This document shows, piece by piece, positions 10,810-24,122 of a stretch of DNA of 64,000 bases. The number at the start of each line of letters is the position of its first letter. Positions within the stretch are counted from its first letter, which is position 1. Under the pieces are notes generated by a model. That model was given only the letters and a program-made list of their open reading frames with translations, made no database searches and was not told the DNA's origin. This DNA comes from Girardinichthys multiradiatus (Eukaryota; Chordata; Actinopteri; Cyprinodontiformes; Goodeidae), in NCBI RefSeq assembly GCF_021462225.1, contig NC_061815.1:48485873-48549872 (forward strand). The letters run 5' to 3'. A program made the position numbers and the translations under genes.

Positions 10810-12984
10810 ACTAGGTGAAATTCAATGTTTAGTTTTAGTACATTCATAGACATACCAAACAAATTTTCTCTCTAATTCTTTCTCTAATTTTTGAAGGCTT
10901 TTTTTGTTTTTTCTCTTTTATTTTCACAGGTTTGTGTTTGAGGGAAAAGCTGTTGTCTTCCAGTTCTCTTGTAACTGAATTGTTGTCCCTCGCACTGTGT
11001 TAATATGTGTATGTGTTAAATTGCCAAGCAGTTTCCCATTACTATCAGTTACCCTGAGGCAGCTTTTGAGCCAGTTGCTAAGAGCTTTCATCCAACAGTG
11101 TTGATCGTTAATACTTATCTGTACATTTTCCCAACTAAAGCTCTTATAAAGAGCTAAGACCATAAGACTGTGTTTGCGAGTCTAGTGACTATGCCAACAA
11201 GGCAACAAGGAGCTGGAAAGAATTGGAGACGGAGCACGCAGCCGCTTCAGAAAGCTAAAAACAGCTGTGTTTTTACAACCACTGAAACACAACGCTCGAA
11301 AGGATTTTTTTTTTCCATTGCCTACCCATACTGCACCTGCCATTTCCATCACAGCCATGTGCTCACAAAGGGAGCAGTATATCTGTCAACAGGATCAAGT
11401 CCTCAATAGACCCTGCAAGCCACTCAATCCTGCAAGACACCCCCTCCTGTGGCCCCAACAAAGCCTCCAAACCCCTCAACCTGGCCATTTCAGCCCAGCT
11501 CTTTTTTCTTTCTGTAAGAAACACGTCCTTCAGCTATCTGAACAGACATGAGGATCACACTGTTACAAAATCAGAAGCTATTATTGAAAACAGTCAGTTT
11601 TCAACTTACAAAATTATGTGTAAAATCCATGATTTTTACTTTAGCTATAGTTTGTTACCTGTAGAACAACATCTGGTCAGTTATTATGTTTCTATCCTTA
11701 ATTCATTGTATATTGATATTTGATCAATATAAAAATGTCCTTTATAAAAACAGAATGAGATATTTTAGGCACATCCTTTAGTTTTTTTTTTTTTATGTTT
11801 TCCCTCTATTTACATCTTTTTAAATAAAATTCCTCCTTCAAATTTGTTTACTTGCATTCTGTACAACTGCATTAGACTCTTCTGTGAGAACTGCATGGAT
11901 TTTCATCATAGTCAAATCAGTGAGTTTAACACTTTGCTTTTAATTTGTAATTCCAGTGGGAATCCAAACGTCTGTATGAATCCATATCATCCAGCTCTGT
12001 GTTGATAGTCAGCATTAATTTGTAGAAATATACCACCAGATAGTCTCTTTCACACTCTCGTTATACTGTTCTTCAGCCCCATTTTTGTTTCAGCAGCATA
12101 GGAAGTTGTTGCTTTGGGGAGGAAAATGCTGCAGCATCCCCTTCCTACACATATGACATTGTAGCATCCTTTTGAACCATTTGATCATCAGATAAGCAAG
12201 GCTGCCAAACTGTGTGCTTCACAATTGCCACCGTTCTCATGTGCTTGTCATTAGACAGCATTAGACAGATAGTAAGAACAAAAGGAAATACTGCAAGGTT
12301 TGGGTGATGGCTGGTTCAAATTTTGTTTCCAAGTCAGACTTCAAGACAATATTTAAAGGTGTCAGATGACCAAAGATACAGAAATGGAATATCAGGTAGC
12401 TTGTAAAGAAAGTTGTCTTCATGGCTCAACTCTGAGCTTGTGAGCATTAAAAAGCATGAGTCTTGAGTGATTTTCCTGTGTCCAACTTAAGTGTCGGCAT
12501 GGGGTATTCACCCTGAGATTGAGACGCAAAAGAAGATGAAGGAAACTGAGAGACCGGGTCGACCTGCTGGGGATTAAGGAAGGGTCACATTGGATCAGCT
12601 ATGTCTTCCTCTCCCACAGAGGAGAGAAAACAAATATTAATCACCTCTAGCACTTCACACAAAGGGTCCCAAGACACAACGGCAGGAGAGCCAGTTGAGA
12701 AGAAGACACAGACCTCGACAACTTATAAAAAGACCTCTTAGGGGCTTTTCTGTGGTGGACCGATGATCTCAAGACACTTCGGTGTGTAAATATGTTTGGA
12801 GGCAAATTTAGTTGCACTTGATGTCTAATATTCTGTTAAAAATGTGGCTTTGCGCCTTTACAATTCACCTTTTACCATTTTGTCACAACTGTACAACCAG
12901 TGAGATGTTTAAAGTCTGGGATATTTTGAAAGGAGAATAAATTACACATGAGTACACGATTTACCAAACAAGTAACTTATTTTA
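10810..12984. other. No gene recognised
   Basis: The bases 10,810-12,450 are AT-rich with a few short frames (79-94 codons) that lack family resemblance. A GC-richer patch at 12,480-12,800 contains TTATAAAAA near 12,722 and may be another old repeat, but neither termini nor target duplications were found. Confidence 0.4.
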
Positions 12985-13140
12985 TTTGAGGTATCAAAGT
13001 AAACAGGGCTAAATATAAATGTACACACCTTTCAGATTTCTGTAAAATAAATTCAATACCATGTATCATTTTTCTGCCACATCAGAATTATGCACTACTT
13101 TATGTTAGTCTATCACATACAGTAAAATCCCAGGAAAATA
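12985..13140 (+). mobile_element. Tc1-like right terminal repeat
   Basis: The order 'gtacacacctttcagatttctg', 'aatttctaccatgtat'-like words, 'cactactttatgttagtctatcacat', 'aaaatccca' is typical of the outer end of fish Tc1 elements. The transposase body is missing. Confidence 0.65.
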
Positions 13141-16100
13141 CATAGAGGTAGTGGTAGTAATGACAACATGTAAAAACGATATTAATCCGTATGTGTTCTG
13201 AACTGGATACTAAGAATTTCATGATCAAAACAGAAAAAGCAGTGAAGGTGACTGGACAGACTATGTGTTTACTCTGTCTCATCATCCTCTCACAGCAACA
13301 TAAACTCCCCAGCTCCCCGTTCATAAGGCAACTCACAAGTGAAAACAACGGACCCCACCTGGCAAACTGGTGACAGTGCCATCTGGTTGTGGCCAAGGCT
13401 CACCATCCGGCCCGCAGTCCGTACCCACAGTGCCAGTGTGGTGTTGTTTAATGAGTGCATATGAGCAAACATTTGACTGCCAGGTGGCGTTGCAGCCACG
13501 CCATGCAGACCAGGCGGGGTTCAGCCATTGCCGTTCAAACCCGGGGGCATCAAAAGGGGGCCATGGATTTCTAAAGTAACTAAGCCATAATCCACCCCCT
13601 TATTGGTCCCATTCATATTGAAATACATGATCAGAGGAACTGCAGAGACCCTAATCTTGCCAATGAGTGGTCCAGCACAGCTGCAGGGATAAAGTCAGAG
13701 TATGAGACTGCCAGTATATTAGAAAAACTCAGGCCTTACTGATTGGATTAGGGGAGATGAGGGAGGGGAAGGGGATAGAGGGGTCTCAGGGGTGAGGAAA
13801 TGTCATCTTCCAGTGTTAGTTGCAGCGTGGTGGTCTCCGAGAATCAGACTGTGGGACAAACGCACTTTTGAGGGTTGTGCACTCTACAAAAGAGAAATTG
13901 GAGGGGGGGACAAGGAAAAATAGCTACAAGAAAAAGAAAAGGAAAGGCTGAGTGTGCAGAGACAGGCCTTGATAGCACCTCCCAGCCACCTAATGTGAGC
14001 AAGTCTGGTATTAGGAGGGCAGTTTTTAGGAGGAAACAAATGAGAGAAAAAGAGAGAAAACTAAACCGGGCATTAGCTGTCGACTTAAAGGTTTGTTCTG
14101 GTTCCTCTGGTAGGAAGAGCCTCTCCATTTAAGTGCAATTGAGCATGGCTTAGATGGGGATCATTGGTTATCCTCTCGACTGTTTTGTTTTGAGGTTTCT
14201 CTTCTCTATGTACTGCGAGAAGTAGGAGAAGCCATTTTGTCTAACAAAGCAGAAGCCAAATATTTCCTTAGTTGTGCATCTGGCTCTAAAATGTAATTTA
14301 TTCATTTAACTGGCAAACACCAACTTCTCTACTTATTACTGTTGCACATATGATACTGTCTTATCCTTAACACAGATTAGAAAAGAACAAACTGTCAAAT
14401 CCCTTCTGTAATTGTAGAGAGCTCATGCATCAGTCAAGGACACCACTCACCAAATTTTACATGCTGTCACTGCTAAACAGAAACACAACTAATATCATAA
14501 TGACCTTTTTTCTGTTTAGAAATATTTTTTTATATCATTGACTTGTTTAGATCTGACATCCATACACATCTGTTATTAAATGCATGTAAAAAAAAAAAAA
14601 AACTGTTGGTTTTGAACAATCTTTGATTACATTTCAGCATTTTATTTTAGGAGAAAAACAAAAGGTAAACCTAAACCCTCTGCAACCTAATGCAACGACA
14701 TAAGGTAGGGTCAAAGGGTAAATTATACCAGAACTGAGCCAAATTTAAAGACATTATTATGTAGGAAGGCCTGTATCTGTTTTCCTTCTCTCTAAAATGT
14801 ATAGATACGCTTGATTTTAAAGATTAAATTAATAATTTATAGGAGTAAAAGTTTAGCCTTTGCGACCCACTAATTCAGATTTAATTTGACAAAAACAAAT
14901 TCAAATGGTTCAAGTAAAAAAAAACAATCTAGGCTATATTTGTTGGCAACAAATTTAGCTCATTGAAAAAAAATTACTGTATTCATATTTATTGTTCAAT
15001 TAGTGATAAAGAAAAAGAATACATTTATTGTGTAACTAGCAACAAAAAAGTAAGACTATGCCTGTGCGTGAAAATATTCTAATTTGTTTACTATCAGGCC
15101 TTTAATTATTTGAGAAACGCATCAGACGTTTAGGCACAAATGTGCAGATGTATCCAAACACAGGAGAGACATTCTTATGAAGGTCATTTGAGTGTTTGTA
15201 GACAGCAGATTGTTGCTGCCTCTCTCTTTAAATTAAACCGCCTCCACCTGATGATTCAGCTCAAAGGGAAAATATATAGTTTTAATAGCAGAAAACTCTG
15301 CTTTAAATCTAACCTGCACAACATGCAGGAGTTTTTAGTTATTTTCATCGTCACAATAAAGTAATGCTGTGAATATTTGTGAAGCTTTGTTTCCATTGGT
15401 TTATTTTGGTCAAGTGAGGTAATAGAAAGAGCTGCACAGTAATTATTATTGATTATTATTTTATTGTTATTTGGTTTTTAATGTTTTTTTAGTAGTAGTG
15501 CAGTTCAATAAAAAAAAAACAAATTATGGAATTGCAAAATTATTAACGTATTGTAAACACAATGTTGTGGCAATTTAACATAAAACATGTTATCACCAAG
15601 GAGGCCTAAATGTGCCATAATCTAACAAAGAGGATATAATGAATATTTATATGAGTTGTAATAGTAATAATATTTGAAACAAATAAATACACAGTACAAT
15701 ATGAAAGGATGAAATCTGGATCTGCAGAACAAACATGAATTAGATAAATTCATCTACTGCTATATGGAAAATGAATTAAAAAGTGAAATAATTGTACATT
15801 CTCTTTGAAAGTAAAATGTTTATTAATGGCACATTTAAATACATGTATAATAAAACATGTATCTGTTAATTTTCAATTTTGAGTGATAAAACATTTAAGT
15901 AATGATTTATAAAAATATATTTATGTGTTGAATTGTGAAACTTTTTCCATAGTTTCATTATTTCAGTGGATAATTAAATTAAACAGTAGTGGGATTTTTC
16001 CGTCTATTGCAAATTTGAAAACTGAATGCCAGCGGCTGAAGGCTAGATATGTACATTATGCTTCATCTCAGTTCATCTAATCTTTGGTAGAGTGCTGCAG

Positions 16101-17606
16101 GGGTCACTCTGTTCTAAAACAAATGTCAGCCTTAGTCCCTCTGGGCTAAGTGTGCTAGTTCAACAATGGTTTGTTCCACAGGGGGATCTACAGTTGATTA
16201 AGTACCCTGCTGAGAGAATGGGTCGGCTGCCAAACAAACACTAAAAGGTCCAGGACAACAATGGTTGGTCCAGTGCCAGAGCTTATTATCCACACTGTGG
16301 CTCATTTTATTTGCAATTTAAAAATCTGTAATCAGAACAGGTTTTTTTGCATGTATGTTAGCAGTAAAAGTACACACAACACCTGTTATTGTCCGATATG
16401 TATGATATTGACTAACCTACACCTTCTAAGGTGAAAATAGAGACAAACACATCAGACTGTGAGTTTACTGCAATCCTTCAATGAAGAACAATTAGATAAT
16501 AATCAGATTATGAGTATGCTGTCAGAAATGTTATTGCAGTAACTGAGCAGTAAGGTATTCTGTAGGGTAAATATTCTGATAACAGGAAGGCATGTCATTC
16601 CTACCCGGTTCATCGTATAACAGCATAAAGGCCTCTCCTGGCACATCTCTAACTGATGACAGAGCAGCCTGTAGTTATGGACCGATGGTTTTTCTGGGTT
16701 AAATTAATTATAGCCTTATATGTTCTGACTTTTAACATTGCAGAGATTTAGCTGTTTGTGCCTTCCTTCATGTTAGTAGACAGGGTGAGTGTGCCAAACG
16801 TCATTCTGCAGCTACAGTGATCGTGGAGCGTTTGCTGACAGCTGCATCTTCTACGTTTTTTATCAAGAAGCACCTTCTGTCCGTCTTCATGTACCTGTTA
16901 GCTGGTTTCTCTATTAACCACTTTTATTAGAGAGCTCCTCGACAGGCGATGCACCTCTTTAATGCTAAGCAGTTCCAGAGCCTTTCATCTCCATGGAATT
17001 GGAAACATCCCAGTTGACCAGTGCTTCCTCAATCATCAGCAGAGAGTCTTTGCTGTCTGGCTGTCGCTGTCACTGTAGTATATTCTTACAGGCCGGAATG
17101 GCTACAAGAGTATTAGTGAGTGAAGGAGAGTGTTGAATTTGTTCAGCATGTAAAGTCACTGGTAACACCTTAAGAATATGCATTGCTAACAGTAGTGTTA
17201 TGCCACAAGTATCAAGTCTCCAAACAGGCATGAATGATACCATAATCAAGTGGACAAATTAAGTGATGTTAAACGTGAGTTAAATTTGTCATCTAAACAA
17301 ATCAAAAACCACCTCAGGCTTATTTTTCAATGGCTTGAATCCAATTTCCAAGAGAGATCCATTTTTCAGCAAAGAAAATCATTGACTGGCCACTTCCTGA
17401 GTTGTGAAATAGTTGTGTTATAATTTTTTTTTCCAAGACATCAGGAGCTGTGACCCACTCGTCAGAAGGTTGGTTAAAATCTATGGGTTTAGTTTCTTCC
17501 CAGTTAAGTTACAGCTTCTGTTTTATCTGAAAGTCTAAAAACTAGTTTAATACATCTACCGAATGTTTATGTAAGCATGGCTAATGGAGTTTTGACAAAA
17601 ATTCAA
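13141..17606. other. Gene-free unique DNA with possible conserved blocks
   Basis: No exon could be supported. The part 13,390-13,570 is GC-rich with overlapping frames on both strands and resembles decayed repeat sequence. The parts about 13,960-14,210 and 16,580-17,110 are GC-balanced unique stretches that could be regulatory. Positions 14,500-16,050 are AT-rich with poly(A) and poly(T) runs and hold nothing I can name. Confidence 0.4.
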
Positions 17607-18028
17607 TGTAGAAGACTCACCCCCTTCCTTTTCTGCTCTGTCCAATGACTCCACCATGCATCCCCGCTCCAGCCAATCAGCATCAAGTCCGCATTTCCTC
17701 TTCAGCCAATCACCGTCCAAGGCTATTCTTTAAAGATCTTCACTCATGGACTTCCTCGCTCTTCAAGCTGAGCTACGACCCTCCTCCTCCCCACCTCCAC
17801 CATCTGGCTTCTTAGCTCCTCCCGATTTCCCTACTTTCTCAGGCCTCCACTCCACCACCAGTCGGATCCCAGGGGGAAGACACCTCTAATAATATTCATA
17901 AGTTGTTAATTCAAGTTCACGCCATTGTCAGCGTTTGTGTCTTCCTCTGGGGTCCGAGCACCAAAGAAATATTTGTAAATAAACTTTTCTAATCGCCACC
18001 TATGTGTCTTTTCATTGTGAGTCTTACA
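17607..18028 (+). mobile_element. LTR-like promoter/terminator unit
   Basis: The 422-bp block starts TGTAGAAGACTCAC and ends GTGAGTCTTACA, so its TG...CA termini form an imperfect inverted repeat. Inside, in LTR order, are three CCAAT boxes (17642, 17673, 17706) spaced 31-33 bp apart, a TTTAAA TATA-like box at 17729, a pyrimidine-rich leader, and AATAAA at 17978 followed by a T/G-rich stretch. No target-site duplication is visible at these ends, so an LTR is likely but not proved; a non-autonomous DNA element is the alternative. Confidence 0.5.
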
Positions 18029-18554
18029 GGATTGAAATCTGATTAACTGGTTATCACTTTCATCCTGGTTTTTATTTTAGAGCACTTTTCATACTCAGCA
18101 GGAATAAAACAAACAAACAAATAAATAAATAAGAAGCTAATAACAGGACAAATGTACAGAGATGTGCAGTCAGCAGAGGTGACAATGGGTTGAAGAGCCA
18201 TTTATGACTGAATTATTAAATTTCCATGCTCATTCAATCCACAATAATTTTTCTGGCTAAGAAAAGTGATGGGATTTGGACTTTAATTTCCAAGTGCTAA
18301 GTTAATAAACTACTTTAACTCATTTAAGAGCCTGAGTATGGCAATATGATTTATTTTATTACCAATAAGGCAATCTTTTTTGACCTGCTTAGCCTTATAA
18401 TGAATGAAAATCAGCATTTCTAATGGATGAACATAGGTGCTGTGAGGTCACACTGTTGTACTAAGACCTTCACTGCCTGACGAAAGTATCAGTACTAACC
18501 TAATCAGTTTTGCAGGTCCTGGTAGGACATATAATAGAGTTTTGAAAGTCAAAT
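18029..18554. other. No feature seen
   Basis: This is AT-rich intergenic DNA without a credible frame or a repeat that I recognise, apart from a short (AAAC/AAAT) run near 18,110-18,130. Confidence 0.5.
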
Positions 18555-19480
18555 CTGTCACATTCGGGTTTGGGGTTGGACCAAAGTGCAGACAAGAGCT
18601 CGGGAGCAGCATTTCAAGCAGTCTCAGCTTTATTCAAAAATATTAAAAGAAACAAAAAACACTGCAGGTGTAAACCAGAGTCAGAACATCCAAACTTACA
18701 GAGACACTGCAGGAACATGCGGAACTCAAGGCATGGACGAGGGTAGTGAATGAGGTGAGAGACGAGAGGAACCAGCGGGGAACAAAGAACCCAGACCAAC
18801 TAATATACAGAAAGATGTGAGAGGGGAACAATGGGCAGATAATCACAGAAACAGGGAACAGGTATGACAGGGACGCAGGGAGACAGAGGGAGCAGGTGAA
18901 CCTAATATGAAGACTAAAACAAGAGGGAAAGGACTAATACAGTTAAGAGAAACAACCCTATGCAAAACTAAAGACAAAGATAAAATAACCCAAAGAAGCA
19001 TAAGAAATCTAGAATAACCAAGAACTTAAAGGTAAGTGAGAAAACTGGAGAAAACCCTGATTACAAAGTAAACAAACCTAAACCAACCCTAAAGGAACAA
19101 ACTGAGAATGGAACAGAGGAAACGAGGACTGGAATAAAAGTAAACAATAATGAGGCTAACCTATAAGGGAGGGACCAGAAAATAACGATAAACACAGCTA
19201 AGAGGGACCAATACTAAACATAAATCTAAAACTAGAGAAAAAGCTAAGGAACCAAAGAAATTAGAATAATAATAATCAAGAAAACATTCTAAGTAAAATA
19301 GGGAAGCAAAACTAAGCGAACAAGGGCAAGAGGAACATACACTGGGAGGGAGAAGGAAACCAGAACATTCAGGAAAGCAAAAACAATAACCAAACATGAA
19401 TATAAACCAAAAACGAGAAACATCTAGCAAAAGTGAACAAAACACAAAACCACAAACAAAGACCAAAATGTCGCATCACG
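18555..19480. repeat. Strand-asymmetric A/G-rich interspersed repeat
   Basis: For over 900 bp the plus strand is strongly purine-biased and poor in T, with recurring 'aaactaaa', 'gggaacaggt' and 'gaccaaa' words. It is bounded by 'ttggaccaaagtgcagac' on the left and 'aaaatgtcgcatcacgac' on the right. Fish genomes carry interspersed repeats of this style that start with a 'ccaaagtgcagac' motif. I cannot assign the class. The cysteine- and phenylalanine-rich minus-strand frames are a product of this composition. Confidence 0.5.
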
Positions 19481-20665
19481 ACAAAATCTGTCCATTTTTC
19501 AGCCTGCCCTGGTTCTCATGAACTGCTTTATGTTGCCACGTTATCCAGAAACCTGTGCAGTGTTCTCACACACAGCCCACTAGTCTGGCTGAAGAAACAA
19601 GTTTACGACCGTGATGAACGAATGTGAATAAAAATACAGAAAGAAAACACGTACAGTCACATTAATTGCACATTAGCAACACGTCTGTTCTCTAACAGCT
19701 TCTATGATGTCACCTAGTGGATCCACATTTATTTATCCAGTTAAAAAAAAGCAATATATATAAAAAATTACTGTGTCATTTTGTTTTACAAAAATGGAAC
19801 TATGTGTAATTTGAGTGTGATGATTATCAAGCAATGGCTCCACTGTAACTTTACAAATAGAACAAAAAGAAGACAGTGATGTCACAGCAAAAACAGATTA
19901 CTCTGTCCTGAGGCCGTAACACACGTTTAAAGTATGCACATTTTTTACAATACTTACAATATACAAATGTACAAAACATTGCGAGTGACATACTTTAAAG
20001 AGGCAGCAGGACTATTTGTCCATGTATTGTTTTCCACATTTTCACGATTTAATCCGAATAAGACTGCAGCTCATATGGATGGACACAGAAAAGAAGTTCG
20101 TTTCCTGCAAACCTGACTCGCCACTGCCTTTGGGCTTGTTTGTCTGATCCACACTCTTCACTCTGGAACCTCACGTTTGGCACACAGATCCAAAAAGTTG
20201 TTTGTAGGAATAATGAAAGGCAATTTACTCTTATTTTTTATAGAACTCCAATCACTCAACATCAGTTGGAAGTCAGGTATAGACACTTCCCACCTGTTGA
20301 TGCCCCATTTTTTTCCTTTATGCACAGTTGATTCCAGTCAAGTTCTGGACTTAAAACAAGGACCACACTTAGAAGCAGGAGCAAGCTTTCTGCTGGTATT
20401 GTTTAGGTAATGAAGTTACGAACTGTGTTTATGTTCTGGAGGAGCAATATTGGTAATAAAGACTGAAATGAACTGAAGTAGATAGTTGTAAGCTACATTA
20501 GGAGCAGCCAACAGCTCTTATAGGCTCGATAGGAAGTTACATTAGACTTAGGAGGCAATATCTGTTTAAAATGTGGAGATATTAGTAGCTTTGGTTTCTT
20601 TATAGTGAACATTATAAGACTTTACTGTTCTTTAAAATGTTTCCAATACATTACCTAAATGTAAT
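19481..20665. other. No gene seen; one CTCF-like motif
   Basis: Unique intergenic sequence. CACCTAGTGG at 19711-19720 resembles the core of the CTCF motif. Short frames at 19,934-20,410 have no recognisable product. Confidence 0.4.
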
Positions 20666-20669
20666 GGAA

Positions 20670-21475
20670 ATTTGACAGCTGGCTAAGGTAAATTCATACC
20701 TTCCAGCTGATGTCTTTGAGCATGTCATTCATCTGTTTGTTACTTGCAGATTGGACTATTGTAACTCCCTGTTATAGTAATGCTGGCTTGGACCAGTCCT
20801 CAATTAATCATCTCCAGTTAGTCCAAAACGCTGCCACTCAGCTTCCCGACTGGTACGAAACGCAAGCACCATGTTACCCCAGAGTTGGCTTCCTGTCTCT
20901 TACAGGATATCACTTTTAAATCATTACACGGTGATGCCCCCTCCTGCCTGTCTAAGCTGCTTTTTTATTTATGCTCCAATAAGAACCATGAGCTCTAGGC
21001 ACAACTAATGTTGTCCATTCCAAGTTGTAAACTTATTTCTCGAGGAGACAGAGCCTTGGTTGTGGCAGGTCCCAAACTTTGGAATAGCTATGCCTCTTAA
21101 TATTTAATCTGCACAAACTCTGGAGCATTTTAAATCAGTATGGAAGACTAATGTTTCTGACCTTTGGCTTTCATCACATGTTGACTTAAACATTTTGTAC
21201 TTACAGTTGTCTTAAATTGCTTTATTGTCTTTTATTTCCTCTTAATTCTCTTTTATCTAAATTACCTCATGCCTTTTTATCTTTCTGGCTGCTTTTGTCT
21301 GTTTAAACAGCCGTTTTAAACTGTTTTTACTGTCTAATGTTTGGTGTTGATTCTTTTTATTTCCATTATCTTACTGTCACACCTTTTACCATTTTGGCTG
21401 ATTTCTACCTGTTAAGCACTTTGTGATTATGACTTGTTGGAATCATGCTTTATAAATACATTTGACCTTGACCTA
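20670..21475 (+). mobile_element. LINE 3'-terminal fragment (L2/Rex type)
   Basis: Decayed coding words such as 'gactattgtaactccctg', 'catctccagttagtccaaaacgctgcc' and 'ttggcttcctgtctct' match the thumb region of fish LINE reverse transcriptases ('DYCN-LL', 'LQLVQNAA', 'LHWLPV'). The end, 'agcactttgtgattatg...gctttataaataca', is the usual LINE tail. Stops and frameshifts are frequent. Confidence 0.75.
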
Positions 21476-22994
21476 AATAATGGATGACTGAATGAGGCTG
21501 ATGATTTAATGGCTGTTAAGGAAACCTTATGCTGAGAAACTCTTTTGAAATGTTGTTTTTTTAAGAAGAAGATTAATGACAAAATCGATTGTCTGAAGTC
21601 CTGGTTGTCTGTTTAGTCAGGAGTTAATCTCTACACAAGGAGAACTTTGAAGACGCTCATTTTTATCTAGAACTCCTGGGATTATTTTAATTATACACAA
21701 TGACAGACTCAGTCCTTTTAAAGTTAAGCCTCAGTTAGGCCTCTGGTTAACAACAGGTACAGTTTAAAAATGATTGGAAACCCCCTGAGTAGTGAGAACA
21801 TGTTCAAGGTATATTGTTCCCACAAACAAAATGGAAATGCTTGATGGAACGCTGCACTCCTTTTTCCTTTATAGAACAGGTCCATCAGATGCTGTTGGTT
21901 GGAAATAGAGTTTTAGCTCATCTAAGATTTTTTTCCATCTTCTTGGTTTGTAAGCGTTTTCAAACTCCCAGAATTTCTTCCCATAAAACTTTGTTTGTGG
22001 TTTTAAAGTGCTAAAATGTGGAAAGGTTTAGGGGAAATAGTTTGTAAAAATGCTGCACACCTCAGTGTGTCTGATTTGTTTTCTAGAATAGACCTTATAA
22101 ATGAAATTATAAAAATTTGACCTTCTTGGATTTATCCAAATTAAAGTTAAAACACAATCTGTTTAATTCATCTGCTGCCTCTCGTAGTTTCTGCAAGTTT
22201 AACCCAAACTACTGGGTTGAATTACTATAACTACAAACACAGCTATAAACTACAGCTTGATAAGGAAATGAACTTAGCATAACTTTCTGATTTACTGTTT
22301 AAGTGTCTTTTATGAAAATCAGCTTTTTATGTGTATGAATGCACCTGCTGTGGGGTCACACAGCTACACTGGGATCCCCTCCACCTGATGGAGGTTCGTC
22401 TGGAGAAAGGATGGATCTTGGGTTGGAGTTCAAAGATTTATTGCCATCTTCTTACGCTCATCCTTGTGTGTCATAAAGTTTTATGATGGCTTTTCCACAG
22501 TATTTTTGGGCACAACTTTAGCAGACAGCAGAGACATAACTCAGCGGTGGTCATGACACAGTCATAACTTATCTCAGCTTGATTGAAACCTGCTTTCAAG
22601 ACCTAAAGCACAGATTTGATCTTTAATGTTGTGATCTTGAGCTAATTTAAATTCCCTTGCAGGTTGGGGGTAACGAAATCTTTAAAAGTGCGTGCTTCAA
22701 AGTTATTGTGAGGATTTAAGTGAGGAAGGGGTGAACTATTCTCAAATGTTTGGGCATCCCAAAAGATTTAGACTGTCTCATTCTCAGTATAAATGTTTCA
22801 AACATTAATGAGTCTCTCAAAGATGTAAGTCGGTGTGGTTCATAGAAATGATGAGGAAAGGCTAAGTGATGAGTATATAATGCATGTATTAAGTCAAAAC
22901 TTTATACTCTGACTCTGGAGTTCACCATTTATCTAAATGAAGTAGCTTTAAAATCTCTTTACAATACTTGCAAAATAATGTTTGGTAGTAGTAT
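21476..22994. other. No gene seen
   Basis: The stretch is AT-rich, unique intergenic sequence. No frame exceeds 66 codons, and I recognise no repeat ends. Confidence 0.5.
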
Positions 22995-23290
22995 AGAGTA
23001 CATTTGCATTCAGCCCCCTGAATCAGTACCACCATTCACTGTAATTACAGCTACAAGGCAACTTTCTAAATTATGTAGAGACTGACATTTTTAACCATTA
23101 GTTCAGTCAGCTTAGATAGATAGCCTCTGTGTGCAGCAATTTCCCACAAATTCTCTGTAGGTTTGGACTTTGAATGGGCCATTCTAAAAGAAAAATATAC
23201 TTTGCTTTAAAGTAGTTCATTGCAGTTCTGGCTGTATGTTTAGGGTTGTTTTCATGTCAGAAGGTCAACCTCCACCCCAGTTTCAAGTCT
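22995..23290 (-). mobile_element. Tc1-like relic
   Basis: Words such as 'attcagccccctgaatcagtac', 'tttggactttgaatgggccattc', 'gtttagggttgttttcatg' and 'cagtttcaagtcttctgcag' are the antisense of a fish Tc1 end and its N-terminal region. The element is fragmentary. Confidence 0.7.
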
Positions 23291-23389
23291 TCTGCAGCAG
23301 GTTTGTGTAGCCTGAAGTCTGTGTAGCTCCATATATCTTCTAAGCATCTTTGTGCATCTTAGCGTCAACTCTGACCAGTTTTCCTGTTC

Positions 23390-23470
23390 CTGCAAGCTTG
23401 CAGGAAGAAGGTCAAGGGTTTACACCCCGGCCTGGAGTCTTTCTGCATGGCGTTTGCATGTTCTCCCCAA
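23390..23470 (+). mobile_element. SINE fragment
   Basis: The order 'gcttgcaggaagaaggtcaagggtttacaccccggcc', 'gagtctttctgcatggcgtttgcatgttctcc' matches the tRNA-like head of the SINE copy found complete at 36,363-36,590 on the other strand. Confidence 0.6.
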
Positions 23471-24073
23471 ACTGTGTGAAATAAAACAGGCAGATCAGCA
23501 TCAAATAGATGTGTTGTAAAATCTAAAGATTTGATTATTTAATTAAATTTATGTAGCTTAAGTTTACAATTTGATATCTTTAAATAATCTAGCAAAGTCT
23601 GCATACACTGCTGATGCAAGCACAAAAATGCATAAAATAGTCAGTTTAAAAACGTTTCATAATGGAGAGTTTTGGCAGCAAAGCTTCTATATTTAAGCTT
23701 AAGTTTTTTTCAGTTCCCAAGTTTAAACTCAATAATTTTCATTTGGAGAGCCCTAAAGGTCCAGACTTGTCCTCTGAGTGAAGCAGTTGGAGGACACTAA
23801 ATCCTCATTCTGTTCGTAAAAGCTCAAAGAAATTTAGTGCAAGAGAGAAAATGTCTTGGCAAAAAACAGCACTGAGATTTCCTCAGGGGAAATTATTGTT
23901 TTTCATTTAATAAGTTCTTTAATTCGTAGCAGAGAAAAAAAAAAGTTATTTTAAAAATTCAAATCGAAATAAACAGAATGTCCAAATGAACGTGAATAAT
24001 CAAATCAGATTTACACAGAACAAAATAAAGTCCAGATGCAGGCAGGCTAACATTCAGCCTCAGCTGTGCTTAT

Positions 24074-24120
<47 letters not shown>
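24074..24120. repeat. (CA)n microsatellite
   Basis: This is a perfect dinucleotide run of about 23 units. A shorter (CA)n lies at 27,749-27,772. Confidence 0.95.

Positions 24121-24122
<2 letters not shown>

Noticed and set aside
13844..14132. Overlapping 94- and 85-codon frames on opposite strands
   Set aside because: No domain, no splice signals; one is the shadow of the other in a purine-rich stretch.
19161..19466. 101-codon minus-strand frame rich in Phe, Cys and Leu as a membrane protein
   Set aside because: The composition follows from the purine-rich repeat on the plus strand.
24074..24120. Evenly repeated DNA as a CRISPR array
   Set aside because: It is a simple (CA)n run without spacers, in eukaryotic DNA.
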